Notes: generated by a model from the letters alone, not told the origin. Positions 6,864 through 16,821 are shown, counted from the stretch's first letter. The stretch: 41,303 nucleotides of DNA from Prevotella sp. (GCA_017483185.1 JAFULM010000039.1:1-41303); one strand, 5' to 3'. Made by a program: numbers and translations.

Positions 6864-7503
6864 TTTTACAGATTATGCTGCCGCCAAAGGCCGTGAGTCC
6901 GGTGGACGGATTTCCGATCGCCGCCTCACGCAGCAGGAACTCGACGCCTACAACAATGGATGGGCACAGTGCATGGTCGACATCTGGATGGAGAAGATAG
7001 ACATGCTCCGCATCTCTGATACGAGGACGCTGCGGGCGTCCCTTCAGGAGCTCGTCACCACCGGCACCGTAACGACCATCGAGCATAAGTTCATGATGTA
7101 CGGTATCTATGTCGCTGCGGGTGTCGGCCGTGGCTTCGAGCATGGTAATGGCGGCGACCTCCTGTTCATGGGCAACAGCTTTCGGGCAGCCAACGCCTCA
7201 CAATACAGCAGCCGGCCCGTCGGCCGCAGCTGGGCGCAGGGCCACATGCTCGCGCCGAGGTTCAAGCGGCAGAAAATCACCCGGGGACCGCACAAAGGCA
7301 AGGAAACGGCGCTGACGAGTGGCCACAAGAGGAGCCCACGTGACTGGTTCTTCAAGAAGTATTATTATTCGCTCCGGAGACTTAATGAGGAGAATGCCGC
7401 CTTTTTCGGCGCGGCATACAACGGCCTGATGTCCGACTTCCTGACGCGATTGTTCGAGGATGACAATGGAGACAATCCACGCATCAGGAGCAACAGGTGG
7501 TGA
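6856..7503 (+). CDS. Phage morphogenesis protein, unknown (215 aa)
   Basis: The ATG at 6856 overlaps the previous stop by 8 nt. The N-terminus is polar, the middle is Gly/Arg-rich and basic (RFKRQKITRGPHKGKE), and an aromatic helix follows (DWFFKKYYYSLRRLNEENAA). No membrane segments or catalytic motif. Last gene of the overlapping block. It may be a tail or head component of the HK97-gp10 type, but no diagnostic motif is visible. Confidence 0.5.
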   Translation: MSSFTDYAAAKGRESGGRISDRRLTQQELDAYNNGWAQCMVDIWMEKIDMLRISDTRTLRASLQELVTTGTVTTIEHKFMMYGIYVAAGVGRGFEHGNGGDLLFMGNSFRAANASQYSSRPVGRSWAQGHMLAPRFKRQKITRGPHKGKETALTSGHKRSPRDWFFKKYYYSLRRLNEENAAFFGAAYNGLMSDFLTRLFEDDNGDNPRIRSNRW

Positions 7504-7528
7504 TTTCATACAATATATTTATATAACT

Positions 7529-10282
7529 ATGGCACAATCGGATTTAGATAACTCCCTGAAGAAACAGTTTGAGCAGATACGTGACGAAACTCGCGAGCAT
7601 GCCAATACGGCTACCCGTATAGGAGGAGCCTTCCTTGCTTTGTTTTCATATCTCGGTTATTTCCTACGTAAAGATGGTAATGATGTCGTTAATGGGATTA
7701 TTACCTTCGTCAAGGGCATACTCATCGGCAAAGGATTCGGGTTTGCAGAAGATGGCGCTATTACGTCATCTTCCATTAATAACAGCGGTGCTATCAGTAC
7801 CAAGAATCTCACCGTGACGGGTAAGCTGACCGTATTTGAACTTGAAATCGAACGCGCGAAGTCTGTTGGCGGTTTGTTGATAGTGTCTCCTGCAGACTTC
7901 CGAGTGGATGCAGTGGAGATTATAGCCGGCGGTTGGCGTTGTTACATGTTGGCGGAGGATGAGACTTCCGGAGGCACGCCGCGCAAGTTGCGTCAGATGT
8001 GGCAAGCTGGTGATCAGGCTTTTTGTCAGCCGGTATCGTTGGATAATAATACAGGTGAGGTGCGATATTATTGGCGTGCCGTGACCGGTGTCTCGGCAGC
8101 GAACGTTGTGCTTGACGACGGCAAGGAGTATCTGTACATAGACCTCTCGGCAAGTGACTGCGATGCGTCGTCGACTGATGCTCCGGCGGTAGGTGACAGT
8201 ATTGTCCTATTAGGTAACCATGAATTGATAGACGGCGATGGCAACACCGTCGCTGCTGCCGACGAGGCGCGCCAAGGAGCGGAGGTGCTCTCGGCCTATC
8301 GGTCGGTAGACCCTTTTTTGGCAGACAAGGCTCCTTATAAAGCGCAGTACTGGGGTATCAACGACTATGACCTGACCGGACACTTGAAGACATACTTTGC
8401 CCGGGGCAAGAACCACATCGTGGGCGATATAGATATGACGGCAGGTTCGACAGTCGACGGCAAATCTCTCGGTGAGACACTGAAGGGGCTTGAGAAGAAC
8501 ATCGAGGCGGCCAAAGCTCAGAGCGATCAACAGATAGTGCTGTGGTTCGGCGATGAGACACCGACATTGGCGAACGAGCCATATACGTTGTGGGCAGACG
8601 ATGCCGAACGTAGCGAGCATGTGGGTGACATATATTATAACCGGAGCAAGACGGACAAGACGTCCGGCCATGCCTACGGGTTCAAGCAGGATGAGGATAG
8701 CGGAGTGTACTACTGGGAGGAGATAACAGACAGCGATGTGCTTTATGCTCTGGAACTTGCGGCTCAGGCTCGTCAGGATGCCACCGCGGCCCGTAACGAG
8801 GCGGCGACGGCGATGCGTGCTATAGGTGCTATGGCCGATGATAATGTGCTGACGGCATCGGAGAAACAGCGGCTTGGTCGGGAACTGACAAGCCTTTGGT
8901 ATGAGCGTTATGGCACGGATAAAACTGCGGGACTTGATGCCGACGGATGTTCGACGGGTGTGAGTACAGAGAAATACGACTCGGCATTTGATGCCCTGAC
9001 GAGTTATCTGAACGGCGGCGATGCTTGGGTTGGTCACATAGACGTTGACGGTCTGTTGGTGCAGCCGTCATTGCTGTCTACACCCGGTGATACTGAGATT
9101 AACGGCAAGGAATTTACTGACCGTTGGGCCTATTTCTATGCTTGTCGCACGGAGCTAATCAACGACATTGCTAATACCCATATAAGGTGTTTCGTGGGGC
9201 TTCCACAACCACCGTATAAAATAGGTGATATGTGGGTTAATGCCACGTGGCCGATAATACAAACGAAAGATGAGGAGCTGCTTTATGACAATGATACGCT
9301 TGTGTGTATCCTCGGACGTGCCCAGGACGATAAATTCAATATCAATGACTGGCGCCCGCAACAGAGATATACCACCAATATTATATCCAAACAGATACAG
9401 ATGCAGGACAGGATAGCATCGATAATCTGTGGTGATCAGAGTATCGACGATATACAAAACCTGATTGCGAACGCCACGGACTGGCAAGGGCTTGTTTCCG
9501 GACTCATCGGGCTGAAGGAGGATTACAACGTCCGCATGACGACCATTGACAGCACAATCTCGACTCTCCAGAAGTCCGTGACTGGTGTCCAAAACGACAT
9601 CAAGGGCTATGTACAGTCCAACTTCGTGCAATACGTCAAAGATGGTGAAGGTGGCCTGAAGCTATTTGCGAGCTATCTCGACGAGGAGGGCAATACAATC
9701 GAAACGGCTTCTTTGACACTGATGGCTTCAGCCGACGGTTCTAAACTCAAACTGACTGCCGATGATTTGATATTGGAAGGATTGGTTACTGCGAATGACA
9801 ATTTTAAGATACTTCAAGATGGCTCAATCGTGTCAAAGAATGCATCAATAACAGGTAAATTCTATTCAGAGGACAACCTCCGTGGAAATAAGATTATTAT
9901 TAGTGCAGAAGATGGATATATAAAGATGATAGGTCCGGTTGGCGTCGATGATGAATATCAAGATTTGCCAAGTTCTGATGAAAGAACAGATCTATTCAAG
10001 GTGAAGTTCGAAACAGATGCTGACACGTTGACACGTTATGCAACAATGTCTATAGACAGCAATACTTTGAGCATAACTATTAATCCTATGCAAAGAAGTA
10101 TCGTTTTTTATAATAAGAGTCAGGACTGTAATATATTAGAGCTTACACCTAACTGTTTCACAATGTTGACAAGCAATGGACGCGTAGACCTTAGTGATGA
10201 TGGCCTTTCTTTTCGTATAGGAGAGGCTGTAAAAACATATAAAGGATTGGAATATAACTTTAACACAGGTCAATATGAGTAG
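7529..10282 (+). CDS. Large tail-tip/baseplate protein (917 aa)
   Basis: The start at 7529 (MAQSDLDNSLKKQFEQ) follows a 25-nt AT-rich gap; the upstream in-frame codons overlap the preceding gene. A hydrophobic segment lies at residues 31-46. The body has beta-rich fibre-like repeats (AITSSSINNSGAISTKNLTV), and two copies of the tail-tip motif GD-[IM]-[YW]-[YV]-N: VGDIYYN near residue 363 and IGDMWVN near 563. A helical region with Ala-rich coiled-coil character lies between them. The C-terminal part is again beta-rich with GKFYSEDNLRGN. This fits a central tail-tip or baseplate protein that carries the fibre encoded next. Confidence 0.65.
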   Translation: MAQSDLDNSLKKQFEQIRDETREHANTATRIGGAFLALFSYLGYFLRKDGNDVVNGIITFVKGILIGKGFGFAEDGAITSSSINNSGAISTKNLTVTGKLTVFELEIERAKSVGGLLIVSPADFRVDAVEIIAGGWRCYMLAEDETSGGTPRKLRQMWQAGDQAFCQPVSLDNNTGEVRYYWRAVTGVSAANVVLDDGKEYLYIDLSASDCDASSTDAPAVGDSIVLLGNHELIDGDGNTVAAADEARQGAEVLSAYRSVDPFLADKAPYKAQYWGINDYDLTGHLKTYFARGKNHIVGDIDMTAGSTVDGKSLGETLKGLEKNIEAAKAQSDQQIVLWFGDETPTLANEPYTLWADDAERSEHVGDIYYNRSKTDKTSGHAYGFKQDEDSGVYYWEEITDSDVLYALELAAQARQDATAARNEAATAMRAIGAMADDNVLTASEKQRLGRELTSLWYERYGTDKTAGLDADGCSTGVSTEKYDSAFDALTSYLNGGDAWVGHIDVDGLLVQPSLLSTPGDTEINGKEFTDRWAYFYACRTELINDIANTHIRCFVGLPQPPYKIGDMWVNATWPIIQTKDEELLYDNDTLVCILGRAQDDKFNINDWRPQQRYTTNIISKQIQMQDRIASIICGDQSIDDIQNLIANATDWQGLVSGLIGLKEDYNVRMTTIDSTISTLQKSVTGVQNDIKGYVQSNFVQYVKDGEGGLKLFASYLDEEGNTIETASLTLMASADGSKLKLTADDLILEGLVTANDNFKILQDGSIVSKNASITGKFYSEDNLRGNKIIISAEDGYIKMIGPVGVDDEYQDLPSSDERTDLFKVKFETDADTLTRYATMSIDSNTLSITINPMQRSIVFYNKSQDCNILELTPNCFTMLTSNGRVDLSDDGLSFRIGEAVKTYKGLEYNFNTGQYE

Positions 10283-10571
10283 TATAAATTTTAAAGAATT
10301 CCCGATATTTAGGGACATTAAGCACGAAAAAACAAGTTATGTGGATATTCGCGAAGATTTCGCAAATGTCATATATATGAATGTGTGTGGTATTAGAGCC
10401 CATTCCCTCGCCATGAAGATATATCGTAGTGATGGAGTGTTGGAACTTTCAGATGATGAAATTAAGATTGTTGTCGACGCGGCCAATAAATATTGTTTAC
10501 CTGCATTTATTGACAGCTTGAACTTGCAGATTAATTGTGATGTTGTCCAAAATAACATTCAGACTCCGTAA
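10275..10571 (+). CDS. Small phage protein (98 aa) in the tail-fibre region
   Basis: Overlaps the preceding stop by 8 nt. Starts MSSINFKEFPIFRDIKHEK and is soluble. The C-terminal half is helical and acidic (LELSDDEIKIVVDAANKY). This gene and the end of the preceding one are more AT-rich than their neighbours, which suggests an exchanged host-range segment. Function unknown. Confidence 0.6.
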   Translation: MSSINFKEFPIFRDIKHEKTSYVDIREDFANVIYMNVCGIRAHSLAMKIYRSDGVLELSDDEIKIVVDAANKYCLPAFIDSLNLQINCDVVQNNIQTP

Positions 10572-10800
10572 TTCGACCATCGACGACGCAGGTCGCTACA
10601 GACAGGCCTCCATCCGCATGGTCACAGTTGATGATGCTGAGGAACTTGCGCGTCAGTGTGTGAACTATCCGAAGTATCTTGACGCGATAATAATGCACTC
10701 GTTGACTCACGTGCGCGACACAGTGCGGAGCTGCTACGGCAGCGGCCGTTGGTTGCCGGGCAAGCCGTGGCTTGGTAATGACCGTTGGAGGAGCAAATAA
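10540..10800 (+). CDS. Small phage protein (86 aa) before the fibre gene
   Basis: ATG at 10540 (MLSKITFRLRNSTIDD) with a GTG one codon earlier; it overlaps the preceding gene by 32 nt in another frame. Basic, with a helix (DDAEELARQCVNYPKYLDAI) and a C-terminus rich in Gly, Arg and Trp (GSGRWLPGKPWLGNDRWR). It may be a fibre assembly helper or a short fibre-attachment protein; only its position suggests this. Confidence 0.5.
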   Translation: MLSKITFRLRNSTIDDAGRYRQASIRMVTVDDAEELARQCVNYPKYLDAIIMHSLTHVRDTVRSCYGSGRWLPGKPWLGNDRWRSK

Positions 10801-10820
10801 TTAAACAAGGAGAAAAGAGC

Positions 10821-13800
10821 ATGATTGAGAATATGACAGAAGGCTGGGCGGGACATACCGGTCAGGAGGTAGAGGACTTTATCAAGGAGCAACTGACATC
10901 GGCAATAACCGGGTCGCGTGACAAGATCGGCTGGATAGACTATACCGCCGGCCGCGTTACGTTCTACGATGAGCAGGGCGGCACGCCTCTTGGCAGTTTC
11001 TCGCTGACCGGCACGGTGTACGCGATAGATCTGGAGTGTGACACGCCGACATCATTTTACATCCTGACGTCGGCAACATCACGCCCTGTCACGGTGCGGC
11101 CGACGACGCAGAGCGGCACGATAGGCGGGTCAATGACGGAGTATGCGGAGGACTACACCTATACGTTTGCGGTAGACAATGGCTCCGGTGTGTTCGTGGA
11201 GCGTGCCTCGGGTAGCTGCCGCGGCGGAGAGAGCCTTGTGGAGGATATCAGGGGCTGGGTGACGGTAGGTGCTAACCGTATCCGCGTGACGGTTACGGGA
11301 GTGAGCAGCCGGCAGTCGCGGTCGCTGGTGTTCTCATGCGTGGTGACGAGCCTGACGCTCCGGAGTGAGTTCGCGTGGTGGCGGCCGTTCGTCGAGGGCA
11401 GCACATACGCCATCGACGGGCTGTTCTTCTCCGGGAACCTGCAGAAGACGCTCTATGTGCGCATCGACGACGACCCGGAGCAGACTTACACGCTGACCTT
11501 CAGCAGCGGCACGAACTACGTCACCACTCCGTACTCGCTTGACCTGTCGTCACGCTTTCCGGCCGGAGGCACGGGCATCCACAAGGTGGAGGTGTGGATG
11601 GCGGGCGACGGTGTTGAGACGCAGCATTACGCATACAGGATCATGTGCGTGGCCAAGGACGACGCCAACAAGGTCTCGCTCGTTTGTGTCAACGAGGTGG
11701 CCGGCAAGGCCGTCAACTACGACACGCAGACGCTCTTTGCATACGCGACGTATAACGCCACGCAGGTTACGTTTGACATCGGAGCGACCGACGGTCTGCG
11801 CGATTACACCGTGGCCGACGGTCAGACCATCTCCGTGCAGACGCAGACGCGGCAGACATATACAACAAAACTTGAGATTGATACGGAGGCATCTGAGGGA
11901 CTTACGCTCAGTGTGGTGGCAGCCGTGAGTGGCAACAGCGAGCAGCTGACAATGGCCGTTGACAACAGCAATTCTTACGCGGCTGTGAGCGGCGCCCGTT
12001 TCTATGCAAATGCCGCCCTGCGTTCCAACGGTGCCGCCGACCGCACCGAGATACTCAACATCGCGGCCGGCGCGGACAAGACATCATACAAGGCGCAGTG
12101 GCAGGGTTTCGCATGGTCCGTGGACGGCTGGGCGGCCGACAGCGACGGCAACCGCTGCCTTTGCGTCAATGCCGGCAGCTCGGTGATAGTTCCGGATCTG
12201 ACGCCGCTGGCTGCGACTGGCGCCTCGTCACTGACGCTCGAAGTCAAGTTCCGTTGTGCGAATATCGCCGACTATGATACGCCGGTGCTGTCGTTCATGA
12301 GCGAGGAAACATACAACGAGGCGACGACGTCAGGCGTCATAATATTCCCGACAAAGATTCTCGTGCTCACAAGCGGTAACCGTCAGGTGGTGCCGCAGTC
12401 CGTCAACCTGACGGAAGATAGGGTGACGCATGCCGTGATAGTGCTGCAGCGCGGATATGGCAACACGGGGCGCAACCTGTGCCACATCTACGTCAATGGA
12501 GTGCGGCAGGCCGTCTTCGAATATGGTGGTAACGTGAGCTTCGGTAACGGCTGTCTGCGCATGGGACAGCCGTCGGCCGACCTCTATCTCTATATGCTGC
12601 GTTACTACGTCGGCCGGGCTTTTGAGTATAGCGACGTGCTGACAAATTTCTTGAATACCATCGTGGACGATGCGGAATATACCCGTGAGGGCGTGCGTAA
12701 GGACAACCGCATCATCGACGGCACGGAGATAAGTTACGAGCTGTGCAAGGCCGCCGGTTACAACCGCATGGTTATCGAGATGCCCGGAGATATAGACATC
12801 CCGAGCGTGGAGAATAACGTCAAGGTGAACTCGTCGGTGACGTTTGAGTACAACGACCATCCGGAATGGAACGTCCGCATCGACAACGCACCGATAGATG
12901 GTCAGGGTACCACCTCAATGAGGTATTACAGGTGGAACGTGCGCTGGAAGCTGAAGGATGCTGCGCTTTTTACCTACGCCGACGGCACTACCGACACCAA
13001 GGAGGGATATATCGCCGGCAAGGGACTGCACCCCAAGGTGTCGAAGATAACGGCCAAAAAAAACTATGCCTCGTCGACACAGGGTCACAAGATGGGAGCG
13101 TGCGGAATGTATGACGAATTGTATGAGCGCGTGGGGCTTAAGGCATCGCTACCATCGGCCGACAACCGCGTAGCTACGTATCAATACCCGTTCATGGGTT
13201 TTCAAAAGTATGCCGATGGTACATACAAGTTCATTGGCCTGTACACGGCGGGACCGGACAAGGGTGACAAGAAGACGTTTGGCTACGACTTCAAAGCATA
13301 CCCCGATTTGCTGCAGATAGAGGGACCTAATCACGCCCCGCTGGCGACGCGGTTCCTTCACCCGTGGCTCGACGTGGAGTATTCGGCCGACGACGAGACG
13401 CTGACCTTCGGCGGTCAGGAGGGCTGGGACGTGAGTGCATGCCGCTACGAGACCGACGATCCGGCCGCTGCAGCCGACATCCTCGCGCTCATGGAGCGTG
13501 AGTGGCGGCCAGCCTACGAGATTGTCTATAACTGCTCACCATATCTGTGTCCACTTGCCGAGGCCGGATATGCCACTCTCGACGCGCTCAATGCCGACGC
13601 CGATGGCTTCCGCCGGCGGAGCGGCATCATCGCCGGTCGTGACAATGGCGTGCTGCAGCTCTACGACAACGATTATAATCTTATATACTACCGTAACAAG
13701 ACGGCGCGCTACGAGGTGCTCGACGGTTTTGACATGATTGGCTATCTCGGCGATTATCTCACTAATAAGACCAATCCTTCAACGGCCGAGATTGTGGCGG

Positions 13801-16037
13801 CCCGTGCCGCCAAGTTCACTGCCGAGGGTGGAAATTACTGGAGCGTCGATGATGCTGAGTTTCATGACTGCTTTTGCGTGCTGATAGGCGCCACCGACAA
13901 CCACGCAAAGAACACCTATCCATTCAAGTTCAAAGCGCTGGCCGCCGGCGGCCGGTGGTGCTGGAAGGAGGACGACCTCGACTCTATCCTCATCACGGAC
14001 AACAACGGCCAAAGCACGAAGAGCTATTCGATAGAGCCGGGTGACGTGACGGCCGACGGCGTGGACATTTACCAAGGCTCGTCGTCGGCATTCTGGACAC
14101 TAATACGTACCTGTTTCGTGGCGGGCTGCAAGACCATGATGACGCGCATGGTGGGCGCGATGGAGACGATGGCCGGAGAACTTGGCATACAGGGGGCGTA
14201 TATTCACCGCACGGTGTTCAACGTGTTCGACCACTACTTCTGGAGTCATTCGGCGCGCTATTTCCCAGCGACGGCATACAATGAGGATGCGGCGTTCAGC
14301 TATCTTACGCCGTGGGTATTAGACCCTAACCGTACATATAATAATGTGTATCCATTGACACAGGCGCTTGGCACACAGTATGAGGCGGAACGGCTGTGGG
14401 TGGAGCGCCGCATTGCCTACGTGTTCAGCCTCTATGAGGTGGCGGCGTTCACCGGCAGCGGTGACGACGGCTACGGCCGCATCGAGTTCACGCCGGCCGC
14501 ACCTTTCGATTTTCACATCACGCCGGCCATCGACATGTATCCGTCGGGTAACCTCGGAGGCGGTCAGAACATCAAGGGTGTACGCACGCCGGCCGGAGAG
14601 GAGTGTATAATCCCCGCATCCTCTGACGGTCAGACGACATTTTATCTTAAAGCGCTCGACTGGTACACCTCGATAGGTGACCTGTGCGGCCTCACGCTCA
14701 CAAGTCGAGGCGGTGACGCCACGGTGGGAGCATCGCTCTCCATCAAGAGCAAGCGCTTGCGGTCGGTCAAGGTGGGTGACGCCGATGCCTCTAAGGTGAG
14801 TTTCAATGCTTCAACGTTGGCCGTGAGCGGTGAGAGTGTGGAGGTGATAGACGCCCGCAACGTGCCGTCATTGCGCAATGACGTGTCGCTGCTCGGCTGT
14901 CCGCGGCTCAAACGGGCGCTCTTTGAGGGGACCAACGTGCCCACGCTGCTCATTCCCGTAGGTGCGAAGATTGAGGAGGTGAGCTTCCCGAGCGGTCTGC
15001 AGACGCTGTTTCTTCACACTCTGCCGTTGCTCACCATGTCGGGGCTGCACATCCCAGACGATGCTCTAACTACTATCAACGGCATCTATTACCAGGAGTG
15101 TCCGGGCATCACGCCGTTCGAGATATTGCGCAAGGTCTTCAACGCAGTCGGCAATGTTCTGCAATTTATCACCATGATATGGACAACGCCCATCGACGGC
15201 ACGGCCGACGACCTTGACATGCTGGCTGCATTTGCCGGCAATTCATACAATCCGGATACGGGATTGGGGTATGGTTCCGTTGCGTATGATGCGGAGCGTA
15301 ACATCCTTACCAACACGGCGGAGAAACCAGCACTTGAGGGCGTCATAAACATCGACGGCTATGCTTACGAGGACTCCGCCGATGCTCTCAGGGCATTTTT
15401 CGGCGCTAATCTAACGATAAACGTGCTCAAAGGCTATTACATACGCTTTGCTGACGATGCCGTCAGGTGTATATGTGCCGAGATGTGGGGCGACGGTACG
15501 GGCATAACGAGAGAGATGGCGGCACAGGTCAAGACCATCGGCAATGAGTTCAGCGGCCGTACAGACCTTGTCTCTTTTGATGAGTTCAGATTCTTCACCG
15601 GTTTTACGGGCAACGGCACTTGCCTTAGGCATACTGGGTTAAACAGCGTTATATATCCGGCGACTGAACTCGTATTAAACCTTGCCTTAAAAAAGACAGG
15701 AGAGATTGATTACATCAAGATTATGCCGGGAAAGATAGTTACCAGAGCGGATTTGGGCGACACTGACAAAAATATCCATGTCAAATTAATCTATATTCCT
15801 GAATGTACCGCTTTTCATGATTATTTTTTCCGCGGCGTGAAGATAGACAAGCTGTATCTCCATTGCAGCACACCGCCCTCGATACATCTCGGTTTCGGTT
15901 CTAACATAAACAATGTCACCGAGTTTTACGTGCCTTTGGGATGCGGCGATGCTTATCAGGCTAATGTGGCACGGAAGGATGGCTATATTGAATATGATTT
16001 TGACGCGGATCCTGATGGGGTGATACCGACTTTGTGA
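10821..16037 (+). CDS. Giant receptor-binding fibre with CotH-kinase-like domain (1738 aa)
   Basis: The start at 10821 follows AAGGAGAAAAGAGC. N-terminus (about 1-40): GHTGQEVEDFIKEQL, a probable virion-attachment part. Residues 60-460: beta-sandwich repeats. About 470-610: a LamG/concanavalin-like domain (ALEVKF-type strands, IYVNGVRQ). About 665-1190: CotH-like kinase fold, with GQGTTSMRYYRWNVRWKL (compare the CotH RGNSTW..KK motif), a KNYASSTQGHK helix, a catalytic-loop-like DNHAKN at 1026-1031 and a metal-site-like DDLDSI at 1051-1056. C-terminal 250-300 residues: leucine-rich-repeat-like turns ending YVPLGCGDAYQ, as in BspA-type repeats. Known: CotH proteins phosphorylate protein on bacterial spores. 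Inferred: an adhesin-like tail fibre, with kinase activity possible but unproven. Terminator at 16023. Confidence 0.7.
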   Translation: MIENMTEGWAGHTGQEVEDFIKEQLTSAITGSRDKIGWIDYTAGRVTFYDEQGGTPLGSFSLTGTVYAIDLECDTPTSFYILTSATSRPVTVRPTTQSGTIGGSMTEYAEDYTYTFAVDNGSGVFVERASGSCRGGESLVEDIRGWVTVGANRIRVTVTGVSSRQSRSLVFSCVVTSLTLRSEFAWWRPFVEGSTYAIDGLFFSGNLQKTLYVRIDDDPEQTYTLTFSSGTNYVTTPYSLDLSSRFPAGGTGIHKVEVWMAGDGVETQHYAYRIMCVAKDDANKVSLVCVNEVAGKAVNYDTQTLFAYATYNATQVTFDIGATDGLRDYTVADGQTISVQTQTRQTYTTKLEIDTEASEGLTLSVVAAVSGNSEQLTMAVDNSNSYAAVSGARFYANAALRSNGAADRTEILNIAAGADKTSYKAQWQGFAWSVDGWAADSDGNRCLCVNAGSSVIVPDLTPLAATGASSLTLEVKFRCANIADYDTPVLSFMSEETYNEATTSGVIIFPTKILVLTSGNRQVVPQSVNLTEDRVTHAVIVLQRGYGNTGRNLCHIYVNGVRQAVFEYGGNVSFGNGCLRMGQPSADLYLYMLRYYVGRAFEYSDVLTNFLNTIVDDAEYTREGVRKDNRIIDGTEISYELCKAAGYNRMVIEMPGDIDIPSVENNVKVNSSVTFEYNDHPEWNVRIDNAPIDGQGTTSMRYYRWNVRWKLKDAALFTYADGTTDTKEGYIAGKGLHPKVSKITAKKNYASSTQGHKMGACGMYDELYERVGLKASLPSADNRVATYQYPFMGFQKYADGTYKFIGLYTAGPDKGDKKTFGYDFKAYPDLLQIEGPNHAPLATRFLHPWLDVEYSADDETLTFGGQEGWDVSACRYETDDPAAAADILALMEREWRPAYEIVYNCSPYLCPLAEAGYATLDALNADADGFRRRSGIIAGRDNGVLQLYDNDYNLIYYRNKTARYEVLDGFDMIGYLGDYLTNKTNPSTAEIVAARAAKFTAEGGNYWSVDDAEFHDCFCVLIGATDNHAKNTYPFKFKALAAGGRWCWKEDDLDSILITDNNGQSTKSYSIEPGDVTADGVDIYQGSSSAFWTLIRTCFVAGCKTMMTRMVGAMETMAGELGIQGAYIHRTVFNVFDHYFWSHSARYFPATAYNEDAAFSYLTPWVLDPNRTYNNVYPLTQALGTQYEAERLWVERRIAYVFSLYEVAAFTGSGDDGYGRIEFTPAAPFDFHITPAIDMYPSGNLGGGQNIKGVRTPAGEECIIPASSDGQTTFYLKALDWYTSIGDLCGLTLTSRGGDATVGASLSIKSKRLRSVKVGDADASKVSFNASTLAVSGESVEVIDARNVPSLRNDVSLLGCPRLKRALFEGTNVPTLLIPVGAKIEEVSFPSGLQTLFLHTLPLLTMSGLHIPDDALTTINGIYYQECPGITPFEILRKVFNAVGNVLQFITMIWTTPIDGTADDLDMLAAFAGNSYNPDTGLGYGSVAYDAERNILTNTAEKPALEGVINIDGYAYEDSADALRAFFGANLTINVLKGYYIRFADDAVRCICAEMWGDGTGITREMAAQVKTIGNEFSGRTDLVSFDEFRFFTGFTGNGTCLRHTGLNSVIYPATELVLNLALKKTGEIDYIKIMPGKIVTRADLGDTDKNIHVKLIYIPECTAFHDYFFRGVKIDKLYLHCSTPPSIHLGFGSNINNVTEFYVPLGCGDAYQANVARKDGYIEYDFDADPDGVIPTL

Positions 16038-16057
16038 TAATCATCGGTATTTTTATT
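16023..16057 (+). terminator. Terminator of the tail-fibre gene
   Basis: ATACCGA (16023-16029) pairs with TCGGTAT (16044-16050), followed by TTTTATT. The stop codon at 16035-16037 lies in the loop. Confidence 0.65.
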
Positions 16058-16062
16058 CTTCT

Positions 16063-16081
16063 ACGAAGATTTATATCTTTG
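16063..16081 (+). promoter_or_regulatory. Promoter of the lysis cassette
   Basis: The -7 element TATCTTTG is at 16074-16081, preceded by TACGAAGATTT. The same block precedes TATCTTTG at 17382-17404, which suggests a shared phage promoter motif. The ATG of the holin gene lies 24 nt downstream. Confidence 0.6.
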
Positions 16082-16104
16082 TCATGACAATATAAAGAGG
16101 TGCG

Positions 16105-16350
16105 ATGCAGAAAAATACAAAAGAGTGGATACAATACGGTTCCGCTATGTTCATGCTCGGCAGTGGTGTGATACTCACGTTCCTGTGCTTTTTCCTCAAC
16201 GAATATGAGGTGAAGGATTCGGTGCTGTGGTATGTGGCGCAATGCCTGTTATATGCCGGCAGTGTTTTCGGAGTTACGGTTTATGTCTCCACGAAATTCG
16301 GAGAGCTCAAGAATTTCATTGACAAGAAAAATCAAAATGAAGAGAAATGA
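16105..16350 (+). CDS. Phage holin (81 aa)
   Basis: Two transmembrane helices (about residues 12-30 and 40-60) joined by a short charged turn (NEYEVKDS), with a charged C-terminal tail ending KKNQNEEK. This topology and size are typical of class II-like holins, which make the membrane hole that lets lysin reach the peptidoglycan. The ribosome binding site is AAAGAGGTG. The stop overlaps the next start by ATGA. It sits between the fibre gene and the lysin candidate, the usual place for a lysis cassette. Confidence 0.75.
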   Translation: MQKNTKEWIQYGSAMFMLGSGVILTFLCFFLNEYEVKDSVLWYVAQCLLYAGSVFGVTVYVSTKFGELKNFIDKKNQNEEK

Positions 16351-16799
16351 TACTTACACTGAGAAGAATAGCGAGGCGTCCCGGATATACAATAGGCCGG
16401 CTCTATATAGATGGTGAGTATTTCTGTGACACGCTCGAAGACACTGATAGAGGGCTGTGTCAGGGACAGAGCGTCGACGCATTACGGCGCATGAAGGTCA
16501 AGGGTTCCACCGCCATACCTATGGGGCGGTACAAAATAACGCTCAATGTCGTGTCACCGAGATTCGGCAAGAGGGCTAAGTACAAGCGCATCGGAGGACG
16601 TCTGCCACGTCTGCTTGATGTTCCGGTATTCGATGGTGTGCTCATCCATATAGGTAACACCCCCAGAGATACCGAAGGGTGTATCCTCGTGGGTGAAAAC
16701 AAGGTCGTTGGACAGGTTGTGAACTCAACCGCAACTTTCTACAGATTGGTCGATAGGCTCAATGCTGCGGGGGACGATATTTGGATAGAGATAAGTTAG
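16347..16799 (+). CDS. DUF5675 protein, endolysin candidate (150 aa)
   Basis: The sequence follows the DUF5675 pattern closely: YTIGRLYIDGEYFCDTLED, a K-V-K-G-S-T-A-I-P-M-G-R-Y block, LLDVPVFDGVLIHIGN and DTEGCILVG. The H-x-G-N...GC arrangement (IHIGN, then EGC 12-14 residues on) recalls the L,D-transpeptidase/YkuD catalytic His/Cys pair. DUF5675 has no firmly shown activity that I know of. Coupled to the holin by ATGA, it is the only peptidoglycan-enzyme candidate in the cassette, so a lysin role is inferred from context. Confidence 0.7.
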   Translation: MILTLRRIARRPGYTIGRLYIDGEYFCDTLEDTDRGLCQGQSVDALRRMKVKGSTAIPMGRYKITLNVVSPRFGKRAKYKRIGGRLPRLLDVPVFDGVLIHIGNTPRDTEGCILVGENKVVGQVVNSTATFYRLVDRLNAAGDDIWIEIS

Positions 16800-16821
16800 T
16801 TTGTATATGTCAGTAGTTTTT

